A stretch of 10,129 bases of DNA, taken from NCBI GenBank assembly GCA_947457085.1, contig CANGUS010000044.1:1-10129 (forward strand), given 5' to 3'. Both the position numbers and the translations under genes were made by a program. Of the stretch, positions 1-5,400 are shown in pieces. Within the stretch, counting starts at the first letter, position 1, and the number at the start of each line of letters is the position of its first letter. The stretch is from Bacteroidota bacterium (lineage in GTDB: Bacteria > Bacteroidota > Bacteroidia > Chitinophagales > Chitinophagaceae). Below the pieces are notes generated by a model. The model was not told the DNA's origin. It did not search any database and saw only the letters and a list, made by a program, of their open reading frames with translations.

Positions 1-517
1 GTCCACGCTCTTCTGCCTCCAATCCAGGATAAGCTCCAGGAGTGTCAATAAAAGTAATAATTGGTTTATTAAATTTTTCAGCAAGTTTCATTAAGCGCAA
101 TGCTTTGCGGTATCCTTCAGGATTCGCCATTCCGAAATTTCGTAACTGACGCATTTTTGTATTTGATCCTTTTTGATGACCAATCACCATAACAGTTTCA
201 TTGTCATTTAATGTTGCAAAACCTCCAACGATTGCTTTGTCATCTTTTACATTTCTATCTCCATGTAACTCTTGGTAGTTAGAAAATAATCTACTGATGT
301 AATAATTTGTATAAGGCCTTTCTGGATGACGACTCAATTGTACTCTTTGCCAATCATTCAAATTGGAATAAATATCTTTTCTAGTTTCTTCTATTTTTTT
401 ATTTAACTCTTTAATCGAAACAGACATGTCAACTTTTGTCTTTTCTCCAACTTCTTTCAATTTCTCTATTTCCTCATAAAGAGCTTCTATTGGTTTCTCA
501 AAATCTAAATATTGCAT
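1..517 (-). CDS. accA: Acetyl-CoA carboxylase carboxyltransferase subunit alpha (N-terminal part, cut by window edge)
   Basis: AccA pairs with AccD to form the carboxyltransferase that moves the carboxyl group from carboxybiotin to acetyl-CoA, giving malonyl-CoA for fatty-acid synthesis in the cytoplasm. The frame reads from ATG at 517-515 to the left edge, 172 codons, about half of the usual ~317 residues. It begins MQYLDFEKPIEALYEEIEKL, the charged helical N-terminus typical of AccA. It continues through DWQRVQLSRHPERPYTNYY, the ELHGDR segment, IGHQKGSNTKMR, FGMANPEGYRKALRLMKLAEKF and the signature FIDTPGAYPGLEAEERG at the edge. All of these are strongly conserved in AccA. The start is the first ATG and gives the expected N-terminus; there is no Shine-Dalgarno sequence upstream. 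The gene runs away from the tRNA-Asp gene, and the 120 bases between them must hold both promoters. I found no good TAnnTTTG promoter for accA. Confidence 0.96.
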   Translation of the reverse strand, partial: MQYLDFEKPIEALYEEIEKLKEVGEKTKVDMSVSIKELNKKIEETRKDIYSNLNDWQRVQLSRHPERPYTNYYISRLFSNYQELHGDRNVKDDKAIVGGFATLNDNETVMVIGHQKGSNTKMRQLRNFGMANPEGYRKALRLMKLAEKFNKPIITFIDTPGAYPGLEAEERG

Positions 518-591
518 ACATTTATTTGTGTAAAAATAGAGATTCAATCCTACAAAAAAAAGTACATTTTATAAATTTCTAAAAATAATTT

Positions 592-620
592 TTGTGGTAA
601 AAAAAAATAGTATATATTTG
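592..620 (+). promoter_or_regulatory. Bacteroidota-type promoter of tRNA-Asp
   Basis: A -7 element TATATTTG (613-620) matches the Bacteroidota consensus TAnnTTTG exactly. A TTG (592-594, within TTTG) lies 18 bases upstream, as expected for the -33 element. Transcription would start around 624-627, about a dozen bases before the mature tRNA 5' end at 638. Position, spacing and orientation all fit. Confidence 0.7.
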
Positions 621-637
621 CACTCCATTCAAAGCGA

Positions 638-711
638 GGATCGGTAGTTCAGCTGGTTAGAATGCCGCCCTGTCACGGCGGAGGTCGCGGGTTCGAGTCC
701 CGTCCGATCCG
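638..711 (+). tRNA. tRNA-Asp (anticodon GTC)
   Basis: The full cloverleaf can be folded by eye. The acceptor stem is GGATCGG (638-644) with CCGATCC (704-710). The D stem is GTTC (647-650) with GAAT (660-663). The anticodon stem is CCGCC (665-669) with GGCGG (677-681), around loop CTGTCAC with anticodon GTC at 672-674. The T stem is GCGGG (687-691) with CCCGT (699-703), around loop TTCGAGT. The discriminator base is G711, as expected for tRNA-Asp. The CCA end is not encoded (GCAAAA follows), so it must be added after transcription. It is a single tRNA with its own promoter and terminator, not part of a cluster. Confidence 0.97.
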
Positions 712-712
712 C

Positions 713-745
713 AAAAAAGTCTCAAATTATTTGAGACTTTTTTTT
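713..745 (+). terminator. Rho-independent terminator of tRNA-Asp
   Basis: GTCTCAAA (719-726) pairs with TTTGAGAC (730-737) around a 3-base loop, extended by A713-718 with T738-743, then followed by a T run to 745. It starts two bases after the tRNA discriminator base. The A/T flanks make it nearly symmetric, so it could work in both directions. Confidence 0.88.
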
Positions 746-1148
746 ATTTCGAGAATATTTTTCATGTTTATTTTATAGAATAGGATTTCCTAATAAAGGA
801 AGATTCTTTGTTTACTACAATATGTGCTTGAATAAAATTAAACTCTTGCAAATAAATCAGAGAAATGATCATAGCAGAATATAAATACATATTAAAAAAT
901 AAATAAATAAAATACTGGTATGAAATTGTAAAACTACAGAATGTAAAAAATGAAAATTTCAGCAGTCTACTTTTATTAGAAGGCCTAAAATTAAAAACCC
1001 CACCATTGCTGATGGGATTTAATGAAAAAATCACATAAATAACCTACTGATACAAATGTAACAACTAGTTGAAGGCATTGATTTTATAAATTAGCATTTT
1101 GCATTTTACAATGAGTATTTGGTTGTTTTGGGTAGAGAAAAGGCCATT
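746..1148. other. Intergenic stretch without a convincing gene
   Basis: About 400 very AT-rich bases between the tRNA-Asp terminator and the stop codon of the membrane hydrolase gene. An 88-codon minus-strand frame (1034-768) starts with GTG, is rich in F, I, Y and S as expected from AT-rich noncoding DNA, and has no recognisable domain, so I do not call it a gene. Visible small features are a possible minus-strand terminator (993-1020), a 10-base palindrome CAACTAGTTG (1062-1071), and a direct GCATTTT doublet just downstream of the palindrome. I see no copy of the tRNA 3' end that would mark an integration site. Confidence 0.6.
993..1020 (-). terminator. Possible terminator for the minus-strand hydrolase gene
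   Basis: Read on the minus strand, CCCATC (1016-1011) can pair with GGTGGG (1004-999) with one G-U pair and a 6-base loop. One more G and a run of five T (997-993) follow. The T run lies on the correct side only for minus-strand transcripts. It is 130 bases past the hydrolase stop codon and has a short stem, so the call is tentative. Confidence 0.4.
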
Positions 1149-2168
1149 TTAATGATTCCCATGTTGTATTTTATCTATTAATTGTGAAAAGGCAGCTTTA
1201 TAATTCATATTGTCTTTTGAAGGTTGTATTGCCTTCAATTGCCATTGATGATTGGCATAATATATTTGATAATAAAATATAAAAGTTTCTTTTGTTGCTG
1301 TTTTATCTAAATCACCTCTTCCAAACTTAGGGATGAAAACATTTAGAGTATCTCCACTTTTTTCTGTGATGTAAAACCCTTGGCTAAACCATTCTAACAT
1401 CCTGGCATCTTTACTTTGAGATTTTGATAATGCTTCTTTATGTATAGGGTAGTATTGCCATTTTATAGAGTCACTGTTTTGCAATAATGAATATTCGCCC
1501 ACAATTAAATTACTGTCTGAATTGCCAATATAATACCACAAAATATTATTTAATATAGTAGGATTACTCATAGATTGTTCTACAGCTATATGATTTGCTT
1601 TTATTGATTTCTTAAAATGATGGTTGGCAACAGCTTTGTTAACAAAAGTCATCCCAAAATAAAGTACAGCATAGGTTAAGGCACTTGTCATAATGCGTCT
1701 TCGTGGAATTGAATTGTTATTGAAAAATAAAGCGACCACAACGAGTATTAAAATCGGAATTGTTAAAAATAAATCGGCGATAGAAATGTTATTGAGAGAT
1801 ACTAATTGTTTTGAAAAAGGTAGAAAAATTCTTGTCCCATAATTTGTAAATATATCTACCAAAGAGTGACCCCAAAGGCATACAATCCAAAGTATAAACC
1901 ATTCTTTGTAACTTATTTTCTTTTTAAATAAAATGTAAAACAAATAAGCCATTGGAAAGGCCGTTAAAAATTCTACAAAAAATGAATGAGTGTAACTTCG
2001 GTGATATAAAACATATTTTCTTGGGTCATTTAAACCTGAATACAATAAATCAAAATCAGGAAATGTTTTTGCCAAAGCGCCAATCCAAAATGCTTTTCTT
2101 CCGATTTTATTTCCCAATAATTTATCTCCTATAGCACCTCCTAAAACAATGTGTGTTAATGAATCCAC
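1149..2168 (-). CDS. YdjM-type membrane-bound metal-dependent hydrolase
   Basis: A 339-residue inner-membrane protein of the YdjM/LexA-binding membrane-associated hydrolase family (Pfam YdjM, PF04307), whose members are predicted metal-dependent hydrolases with no well-established substrate. Family motifs are present: MDSLTHIVLGGAIGD at the N-terminus (H6), FPDFD (D38, D40), YHRSYTHS (H56, R57, H61) and WGHSLVDIFTNYGTR (H101, D105). The conserved His and Asp are the likely metal ligands. Hydrophobic stretches near residues 64-81, 88-107, 131-149 and 160-176 look like membrane helices; the last ~150 residues look soluble. The start is GTG at 2168-2166: it gives the family N-terminus exactly, and an in-frame TAA lies 12 bases upstream, so no ATG start is possible. 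The secreted-protein gene ends 74 bases upstream on the same strand, but a possible promoter lies in the gap. Confidence 0.88.
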   Translation of the reverse strand: MDSLTHIVLGGAIGDKLLGNKIGRKAFWIGALAKTFPDFDLLYSGLNDPRKYVLYHRSYTHSFFVEFLTAFPMAYLFYILFKKKISYKEWFILWIVCLWGHSLVDIFTNYGTRIFLPFSKQLVSLNNISIADLFLTIPILILVVVALFFNNNSIPRRRIMTSALTYAVLYFGMTFVNKAVANHHFKKSIKANHIAVEQSMSNPTILNNILWYYIGNSDSNLIVGEYSLLQNSDSIKWQYYPIHKEALSKSQSKDARMLEWFSQGFYITEKSGDTLNVFIPKFGRGDLDKTATKETFIFYYQIYYANHQWQLKAIQPSKDNMNYKAAFSQLIDKIQHGNH

Positions 2169-2186
2169 GTTTATTTTTATTTAGTG

Positions 2187-2217
2187 CAAAACTAATCAAT
2201 TCGAATATTTATTTCAG
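2187..2217 (-). promoter_or_regulatory. Possible promoter of the membrane hydrolase gene
   Basis: Read on the minus strand, TAGTTTTG (2194-2187) matches the -7 consensus TAnnTTTG. Only a weak CTG (2217-2215) stands 20 bases upstream where TTG is expected. Transcription would start near 2181-2183, leaving about 15 bases before the GTG start. If real, the hydrolase can be transcribed apart from the gene upstream. Confidence 0.35.
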
Positions 2218-2242
2218 TAAAATCAAATTTCGAATATGAAGA

Positions 2243-3115
2243 TTATTCTTCAGGTACCTTGATGATTTTTAATCGTTGCCAAACTCCATTTGTTTTCATT
2301 TGAAAATAATAAGTGCCTTTTACCAACTGACCTCTATAGCCCCAACTGTACTTTACAGTTCCTTTTCTACTTTCGGTATCATCAGCAACGATAGTTTCCA
2401 GTACTTTATTGGTGGTATCTGTTAAATAAAAACCAGTCGTTGTCGGTCTGTCAATGTGTTCGCTGTGTGAACCAATCAATTCAATTGGATATCGAATGGC
2501 TCTTATTTTTTTATTTAGGTTATATGGACGCTTAGGAATTGCAATTCCTTTTTCTAAGGCTACAAACTTCACTAATTCATTTTCAATCGTTGTATCAAGA
2601 TCGGTATCATAAATATTGTCTATAGAATTGTTGTCTGTAAAGCACCACATGGCTTGTTGTGCCGTGTTGTCATATGTTTTTAATCGTTGCAAAATAGTAG
2701 TTAATTTTTCAATAGATCCTTGGTGTTTGTATGCTAGTTGAAAAGTATCTGTTTCATTAGGGGATGCATTTTTTTTCTCTCCACAAAGAGCATTGATAGC
2801 AATCGTTTTTGTTTCATTCGCATTTAATTTTACGATATAGTTTTCAGTTGAAATTAAATCTTGTTTAAAGTCGTATTCATTGGTAAAATGATAGGCATTT
2901 TCAATTTTTACTTCTAGTATAACATTGCTTGAATTGCTTATCGTTATTTTTAAGCATTTACCTGTATGGCTTGATTTTGTTGGGTTTTTAGTTATGTTGT
3001 TGCCAGTAATTAGAACTTTTAATTTGTTTGATTTAATGCCTTCGCTCAAAGTAGTAGGCGTGGCCATGCAAAATAAATTTGCAGTTAATATAACGGCTAA
3101 AAAGAAAAATTTCAT
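2243..3115 (-). CDS. Secreted protein of unknown function
   Basis: I do not recognise this 290-residue protein as a known family. Residues 1-18 form a signal peptide: Lys2, a hydrophobic core FFFLAVILTANLF, then a likely signal peptidase I site after CMA (16-18). The LFC triplet is not a good lipobox, so a lipoprotein is less likely. Residues ~29-130 alternate polar and hydrophobic residues as in a beta-sandwich. Residues ~134-190 look helical and contain AQQAMWCFTD (152-161). The C-terminal ~60 residues (FYLTDTTNKVLE...VKYSWGYRGQLVKGTYYFQMK) have the pattern of a FlgD-like Ig fold, also seen in type IX secretion sorting domains; this is inference from pattern only. The ATG at 3115-3113 gives a complete signal peptide. 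It may share a transcript with the downstream membrane hydrolase (74-base gap). No clear promoter is visible. Confidence 0.75.
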   Translation of the reverse strand: MKFFFLAVILTANLFCMATPTTLSEGIKSNKLKVLITGNNITKNPTKSSHTGKCLKITISNSSNVILEVKIENAYHFTNEYDFKQDLISTENYIVKLNANETKTIAINALCGEKKNASPNETDTFQLAYKHQGSIEKLTTILQRLKTYDNTAQQAMWCFTDNNSIDNIYDTDLDTTIENELVKFVALEKGIAIPKRPYNLNKKIRAIRYPIELIGSHSEHIDRPTTTGFYLTDTTNKVLETIVADDTESRKGTVKYSWGYRGQLVKGTYYFQMKTNGVWQRLKIIKVPEE

Positions 3116-3205
3116 AAACTATGTTTTAAATAAAACGTAATTTATGAAATTTTATTATGTACTTTATTAAAAGTAAAATTTAAAAGGACTCAGTCTAAAA
3201 TTTAA

Positions 3206-3841
3206 TTAAAAAAGACCATTCACTTCTGCATCCACCATTTGTATGATTTTGGCCAAATCTTCTTTATTATCAGCAAAATTCATTTTATCAATATCGATAA
3301 CTAATAAGCGGCCATCAGAATAATTATCAAGCCATGAATTGTAATATTCATTAAGACGCTTTAAATAATCTAACCGAATATTTTCTTCATATTCACGACC
3401 TCGTTTTTGTATTTGACCAACTAAAGTAGGAACACTGGCTTTTAAATAAATCAACAAATCAGGCGGATTAACCATGCCTTTCAATGTTTCGAAAAAGTTT
3501 TTATAGTTTTCAAAATCACGTTTTGTCATTAAGCCCATTTCATGCAAATTGGGAGCAAAAATATAGGCATCTTCGTATATTGTTCTATCCTGAATAACGG
3601 TTTGATCACCTTTTGAAATATCTACGATTTGTTTCAATCGACTGTTTAAAAAATAGATCTGTAAATTGAAACTCCAACGATGCATGTCGTTGTAAAAATC
3701 ATTTAAATACGGATTGTTTTCTACATCCTCAAAATGTGGAGACCAATTAAAATGTTTCGCCAAAATTTTTGTCAATGTAGTTTTGCCAGCACCAATATTT
3801 CCTGCTATTGCAATATGTTTTATTCGTTTCTTTTTTGCCAT
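3206..3841 (-). CDS. Deoxynucleoside kinase (dNK/dGK family)
   Basis: A 211-residue cytoplasmic kinase that phosphorylates deoxynucleosides to their 5'-monophosphates with ATP, for salvage of DNA precursors. The P-loop is AGNIGAGKTT (13-22). FEDVENNPYLNDFY (37-50) holds the acidic substrate-binding residues. QDRTIYED (84-91) is the family DRS-like motif, with D85 and R86. QKRGREYEENI (145-155) matches the arginine-rich lid region. Length and motif order fit the dNK family (PF01712). Whether it prefers purines or pyrimidines cannot be read with confidence, so no gene symbol is given. The start ATG at 3841-3839 lies just before a lysine-rich MAKKKRIKHIAIAGNIGAGK; nothing suggests another start. 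It follows trpS on the same strand after a 132-base gap, and its upstream region carries a CAACTGA-type heptamer array (3851-3878). Confidence 0.93.
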   Translation of the reverse strand: MAKKKRIKHIAIAGNIGAGKTTLTKILAKHFNWSPHFEDVENNPYLNDFYNDMHRWSFNLQIYFLNSRLKQIVDISKGDQTVIQDRTIYEDAYIFAPNLHEMGLMTKRDFENYKNFFETLKGMVNPPDLLIYLKASVPTLVGQIQKRGREYEENIRLDYLKRLNEYYNSWLDNYSDGRLLVIDIDKMNFADNKEDLAKIIQMVDAEVNGLF

Positions 3842-3850
3842 TTGTATTTA

Positions 3851-3878
3851 AAAATTGTCAGTTGTCATATGTCAGTTG
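3851..3878 (-). repeat. CAACTGA-type heptamer array upstream of the deoxynucleoside kinase
   Basis: Read on the minus strand, four phased 7-base units run toward the start codon: CAACTGA (3878-3872), CATATGA (3871-3865), CAACTGA (3864-3858) and the degenerate CAATTTT (3857-3851). The array ends 9 bases before the ATG. A related array with the same 7-base phase precedes trpS. Function unknown. Confidence 0.7.
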
Positions 3879-3973
3879 CAGGCAATGAATTTATAAAAAC
3901 TTACTGCTTTTATCTAATTATAGATAACTATGAATTTGCTAAAATAAACTGAAATCCTCGTATTCTCTATTGT

Positions 3974-4975
3974 TTAACAATAATAATTTATACCCATTTT
4001 TTTTCTAGCCTCATCCAATACCTTACTGGCACTATCTCTCGCTTTTTCTTTGCCCAATTTCATGATGGATTGAAGACTTGAAATATCTTGTTGCAACTCA
4101 ATCGTTTTTGTTCTAATCGGTGAAATAAAATCTATCATGTCTTCTGCTAACTGTTTTTTTAAATCGCCATAACGAACGGTGCAGGCATTATAATCGGCAG
4201 TAAATTTTTCAATCACCTCCTGGCTACTTACCAATTTCATTAAGTCAAAAATGTTTTCAATATAATCGGGCATGGCCATATTAGGTTCTGTAGGACCTTG
4301 GTCTGTTTTGGCTTTCATCACTTTTTTACGAATCACTTCATCCGAATCAGAAAGATATAATGTGGCATTTTCATTTTCACTCTTACTCATTTTTCCATTG
4401 CCATCCAAACTTGGAATTTTGATTAATTCATTCCCAAAATTAAATGGATAGGGCTCTGGGAACATTTCCCCATATCGATGGTTAAAACGTTGTGCAAAGT
4501 TTCTCGCCATTTCCAAATGTTGCTCTTGATCTTTTCCTACAGGAACATATTTTGCTTTGTGAATTAAAATATCAGCAGCCATCAAGGTCGGGTAGGTTAA
4601 AAGCCCCGCATTGATATTGTCGGGCTGACTACGAGCTTTGTCTTTAAAAGAAGCAGTTTTTTCTAATTCTCCTTTATAAGCCATCATATTTAGCATCAAA
4701 TACAATTCAGGAATTTCTGGTACATCACTTTGTACATATAAAGTGACTTTATTGGGGTCTAAACCACAAGCAATGTTTTCTGCCAAAACCTTATATACAT
4801 TGGGTTTCAGTTGTAATGGATCTGGATGAGTTGTGAGTGAATGGTAGTCTGCAACAAAAAAGAAACATGGATACTCATCCTGCATCTTAACATAATTGCG
4901 CATAGCACCAAAATAATTCCCTAAATGTAAATTCCCCGTAGAGCGAATTCCACTGACTACAATCTCTTTATTCAT
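3974..4975 (-). CDS. trpS: Tryptophanyl-tRNA synthetase
   Basis: A class I aminoacyl-tRNA synthetase that joins tryptophan to tRNA-Trp using ATP, acting in the cytoplasm as a dimer in this family. From the chosen start it has 333 residues, almost the same as E. coli TrpS (334). The N-terminus is MNKEIVVSGIRSTGNLHLGNYFGA, with the HIGH-type motif HLGN at 17-20. Next come VADYHSLTT (41-49), YPTLMAADIL (128-137), VPVGKDQEQHLE (144-155) and the KMSKS loop (195-199). An in-frame ATG at 5059-5057 would add 28 residues, but that extension is a translation of an upstream repeat (HLTTHNTQLYLH) and of promoter DNA, so the internal ATG at 4975-4973 is preferred. A TATATTTG -7 element ends only 6 bases before this ATG, so the mRNA probably has almost no leader. 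The deoxynucleoside kinase lies downstream; no terminator is evident between them. Confidence 0.96.
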   Translation of the reverse strand: MNKEIVVSGIRSTGNLHLGNYFGAMRNYVKMQDEYPCFFFVADYHSLTTHPDPLQLKPNVYKVLAENIACGLDPNKVTLYVQSDVPEIPELYLMLNMMAYKGELEKTASFKDKARSQPDNINAGLLTYPTLMAADILIHKAKYVPVGKDQEQHLEMARNFAQRFNHRYGEMFPEPYPFNFGNELIKIPSLDGNGKMSKSENENATLYLSDSDEVIRKKVMKAKTDQGPTEPNMAMPDYIENIFDLMKLVSSQEVIEKFTADYNACTVRYGDLKKQLAEDMIDFISPIRTKTIELQQDISSLQSIMKLGKEKARDSASKVLDEARKKMGINYYC

Positions 4976-4981
4976 GATATG

Positions 4982-5012
4982 CAAATATAGTTGTGTGTTG
5001 TGAGTTGTCAGA
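4982..5012 (-). promoter_or_regulatory. Promoter of trpS giving a nearly leaderless mRNA
   Basis: Read on the minus strand, TATATTTG (4989-4982) is a perfect TAnnTTTG -7 element. TCTG (5012-5009), one mismatch from the -33 TTTG, is 19 bases upstream. The -7 element ends at 4982 and the ATG begins at 4975, so the transcript should start at or within a few bases of the start codon. Confidence 0.6.
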
Positions 5013-5014
5013 TG
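4987..5014 (-). repeat. CAACTGA-type heptamer array upstream of trpS
   Basis: Read on the minus strand, four exactly phased 7-base units follow each other: CATCTGA (5014-5008), CAACTCA (5007-5001), CAACACA (5000-4994) and CAACTAT (4993-4987). The array fills the spacer of the trpS promoter and overlaps the first bases of its -7 element. It resembles the array before the deoxynucleoside kinase. Confidence 0.65.
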
Positions 5015-5162
5015 AAAGTACAGAGTTTTTTTTAAATTCAAAGAGAGATATTTTGTCAAATATAAAACGGCTTGCTTTTTTCATTGCTTCAATAAATTGA
5101 CGTTATTTATTCAAAAACAAAAAAAAATGTTCAATTCTTTTCTTTTAAAAGGCATAAAACCT

Positions 5163-5170
5163 TACTTTTG
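5163..5170 (+). promoter_or_regulatory. Candidate -7 element of rpoC (P1)
   Basis: TACTTTTG matches TAnnTTTG exactly and points toward rpoC. The -33 position is only pyrimidine-rich (TTCTTTTC), without TTG. Transcription would begin near 5175, giving a leader of about 225 bases. The 9-mer TTTTGTAAC that overlaps it (5166-5174) recurs at 5306-5314. Confidence 0.45.
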
Positions 5171-5194
5171 TAACCTAATTTCTGTGGATTTATA

Positions 5195-5235
5195 TAAACT
5201 GTACACCGATATTAGTTTACAATTCATCAACTAAT
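5195..5235 (+). promoter_or_regulatory. Two mutually exclusive hairpins in the predicted rpoC leader
   Basis: TAAACT (5195-5200) can pair with AGTTTA (5214-5219). ATTAGTT (5211-5217) can instead pair with AACTAAT (5229-5235). Both stems need bases 5214-5217, so only one can form at a time. The stems are short and AT-rich, and no T run follows, so this may be chance. Confidence 0.2.
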
Positions 5236-5302
5236 GGTCTTGGTTGCACGAAAAGTGTATCAAAATGAATGTAAGCGAAATGTAGATGTATCATGACTTT
5301 CA

Positions 5303-5310
5303 GAGTTTTG
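5303..5310 (+). promoter_or_regulatory. Candidate second -7 element of rpoC (P2)
   Basis: GAGTTTTG differs from TAnnTTTG by one base. It sits in the repeated context TTTTGTAAC (5306-5314) shared with the P1 candidate 140 bases upstream. No TTG stands at the -33 distance. It would give a leader of about 85 bases. Confidence 0.2.
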
Positions 5311-5400
5311 TAACTTGGTTTTTAAATAAAAAATCAACATCAAAATTCAGTCATGTTTTTGTATTTATACCCATCCATTTTAAAACATAAAAGTAAACAA

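Larger units (their letters stand above)
4976..5400. other. Divergent trpS-rpoC intergenic region; no rpoB
   Basis: These 425 bases separate trpS (minus) from rpoC (plus). They contain the trpS promoter and heptamer array, two candidate rpoC -7 elements and a predicted rpoC leader of about 225 bases. There is no trace of an rpoB 3' end, which normally lies directly upstream of rpoC. Two tiny frames on the plus strand, 5127-5234 (35 aa) and 5234-5296 (20 aa), overlap as TAATG; neither resembles a known protein, and the first starts upstream of the likeliest promoter. I do not call them genes. Confidence 0.6.

Noticed and set aside
638..711. tRNA-Asp as an attachment site of an integrated element
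   Set aside because: No second copy of the tRNA 3' end and no integrase or phage gene is present in the window.
768..1034. 88-codon minus-strand frame starting with GTG
   Set aside because: Low-complexity F/I/Y/S/N composition, no recognisable motif, no ribosome binding site or promoter, and the possible hydrolase terminator lies inside it.
1952..2134. 60-codon plus-strand frame inside the membrane hydrolase gene
   Set aside because: It is antisense to a gene with clear family motifs; no independent support.
3179..3205. Inverted repeat around GGACTCAGTCT downstream of the deoxynucleoside kinase as a terminator
   Set aside because: The stem has only about four pairs with a 3-base loop, and no proper T run follows immediately.
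3910..3927. Hairpin TTATCTA-ATTA-TAGATAA between trpS and the deoxynucleoside kinase as a terminator
   Set aside because: The stem is wholly weak (one G-C pair) and no T run follows it on either strand.
5353..5400. Sixteen-residue N-terminal extension of RpoC
   Set aside because: MFLYLYPSILKHKSKQ has no counterpart in RpoC proteins as I know them; the ATG at 5401 gives the expected N-terminus.
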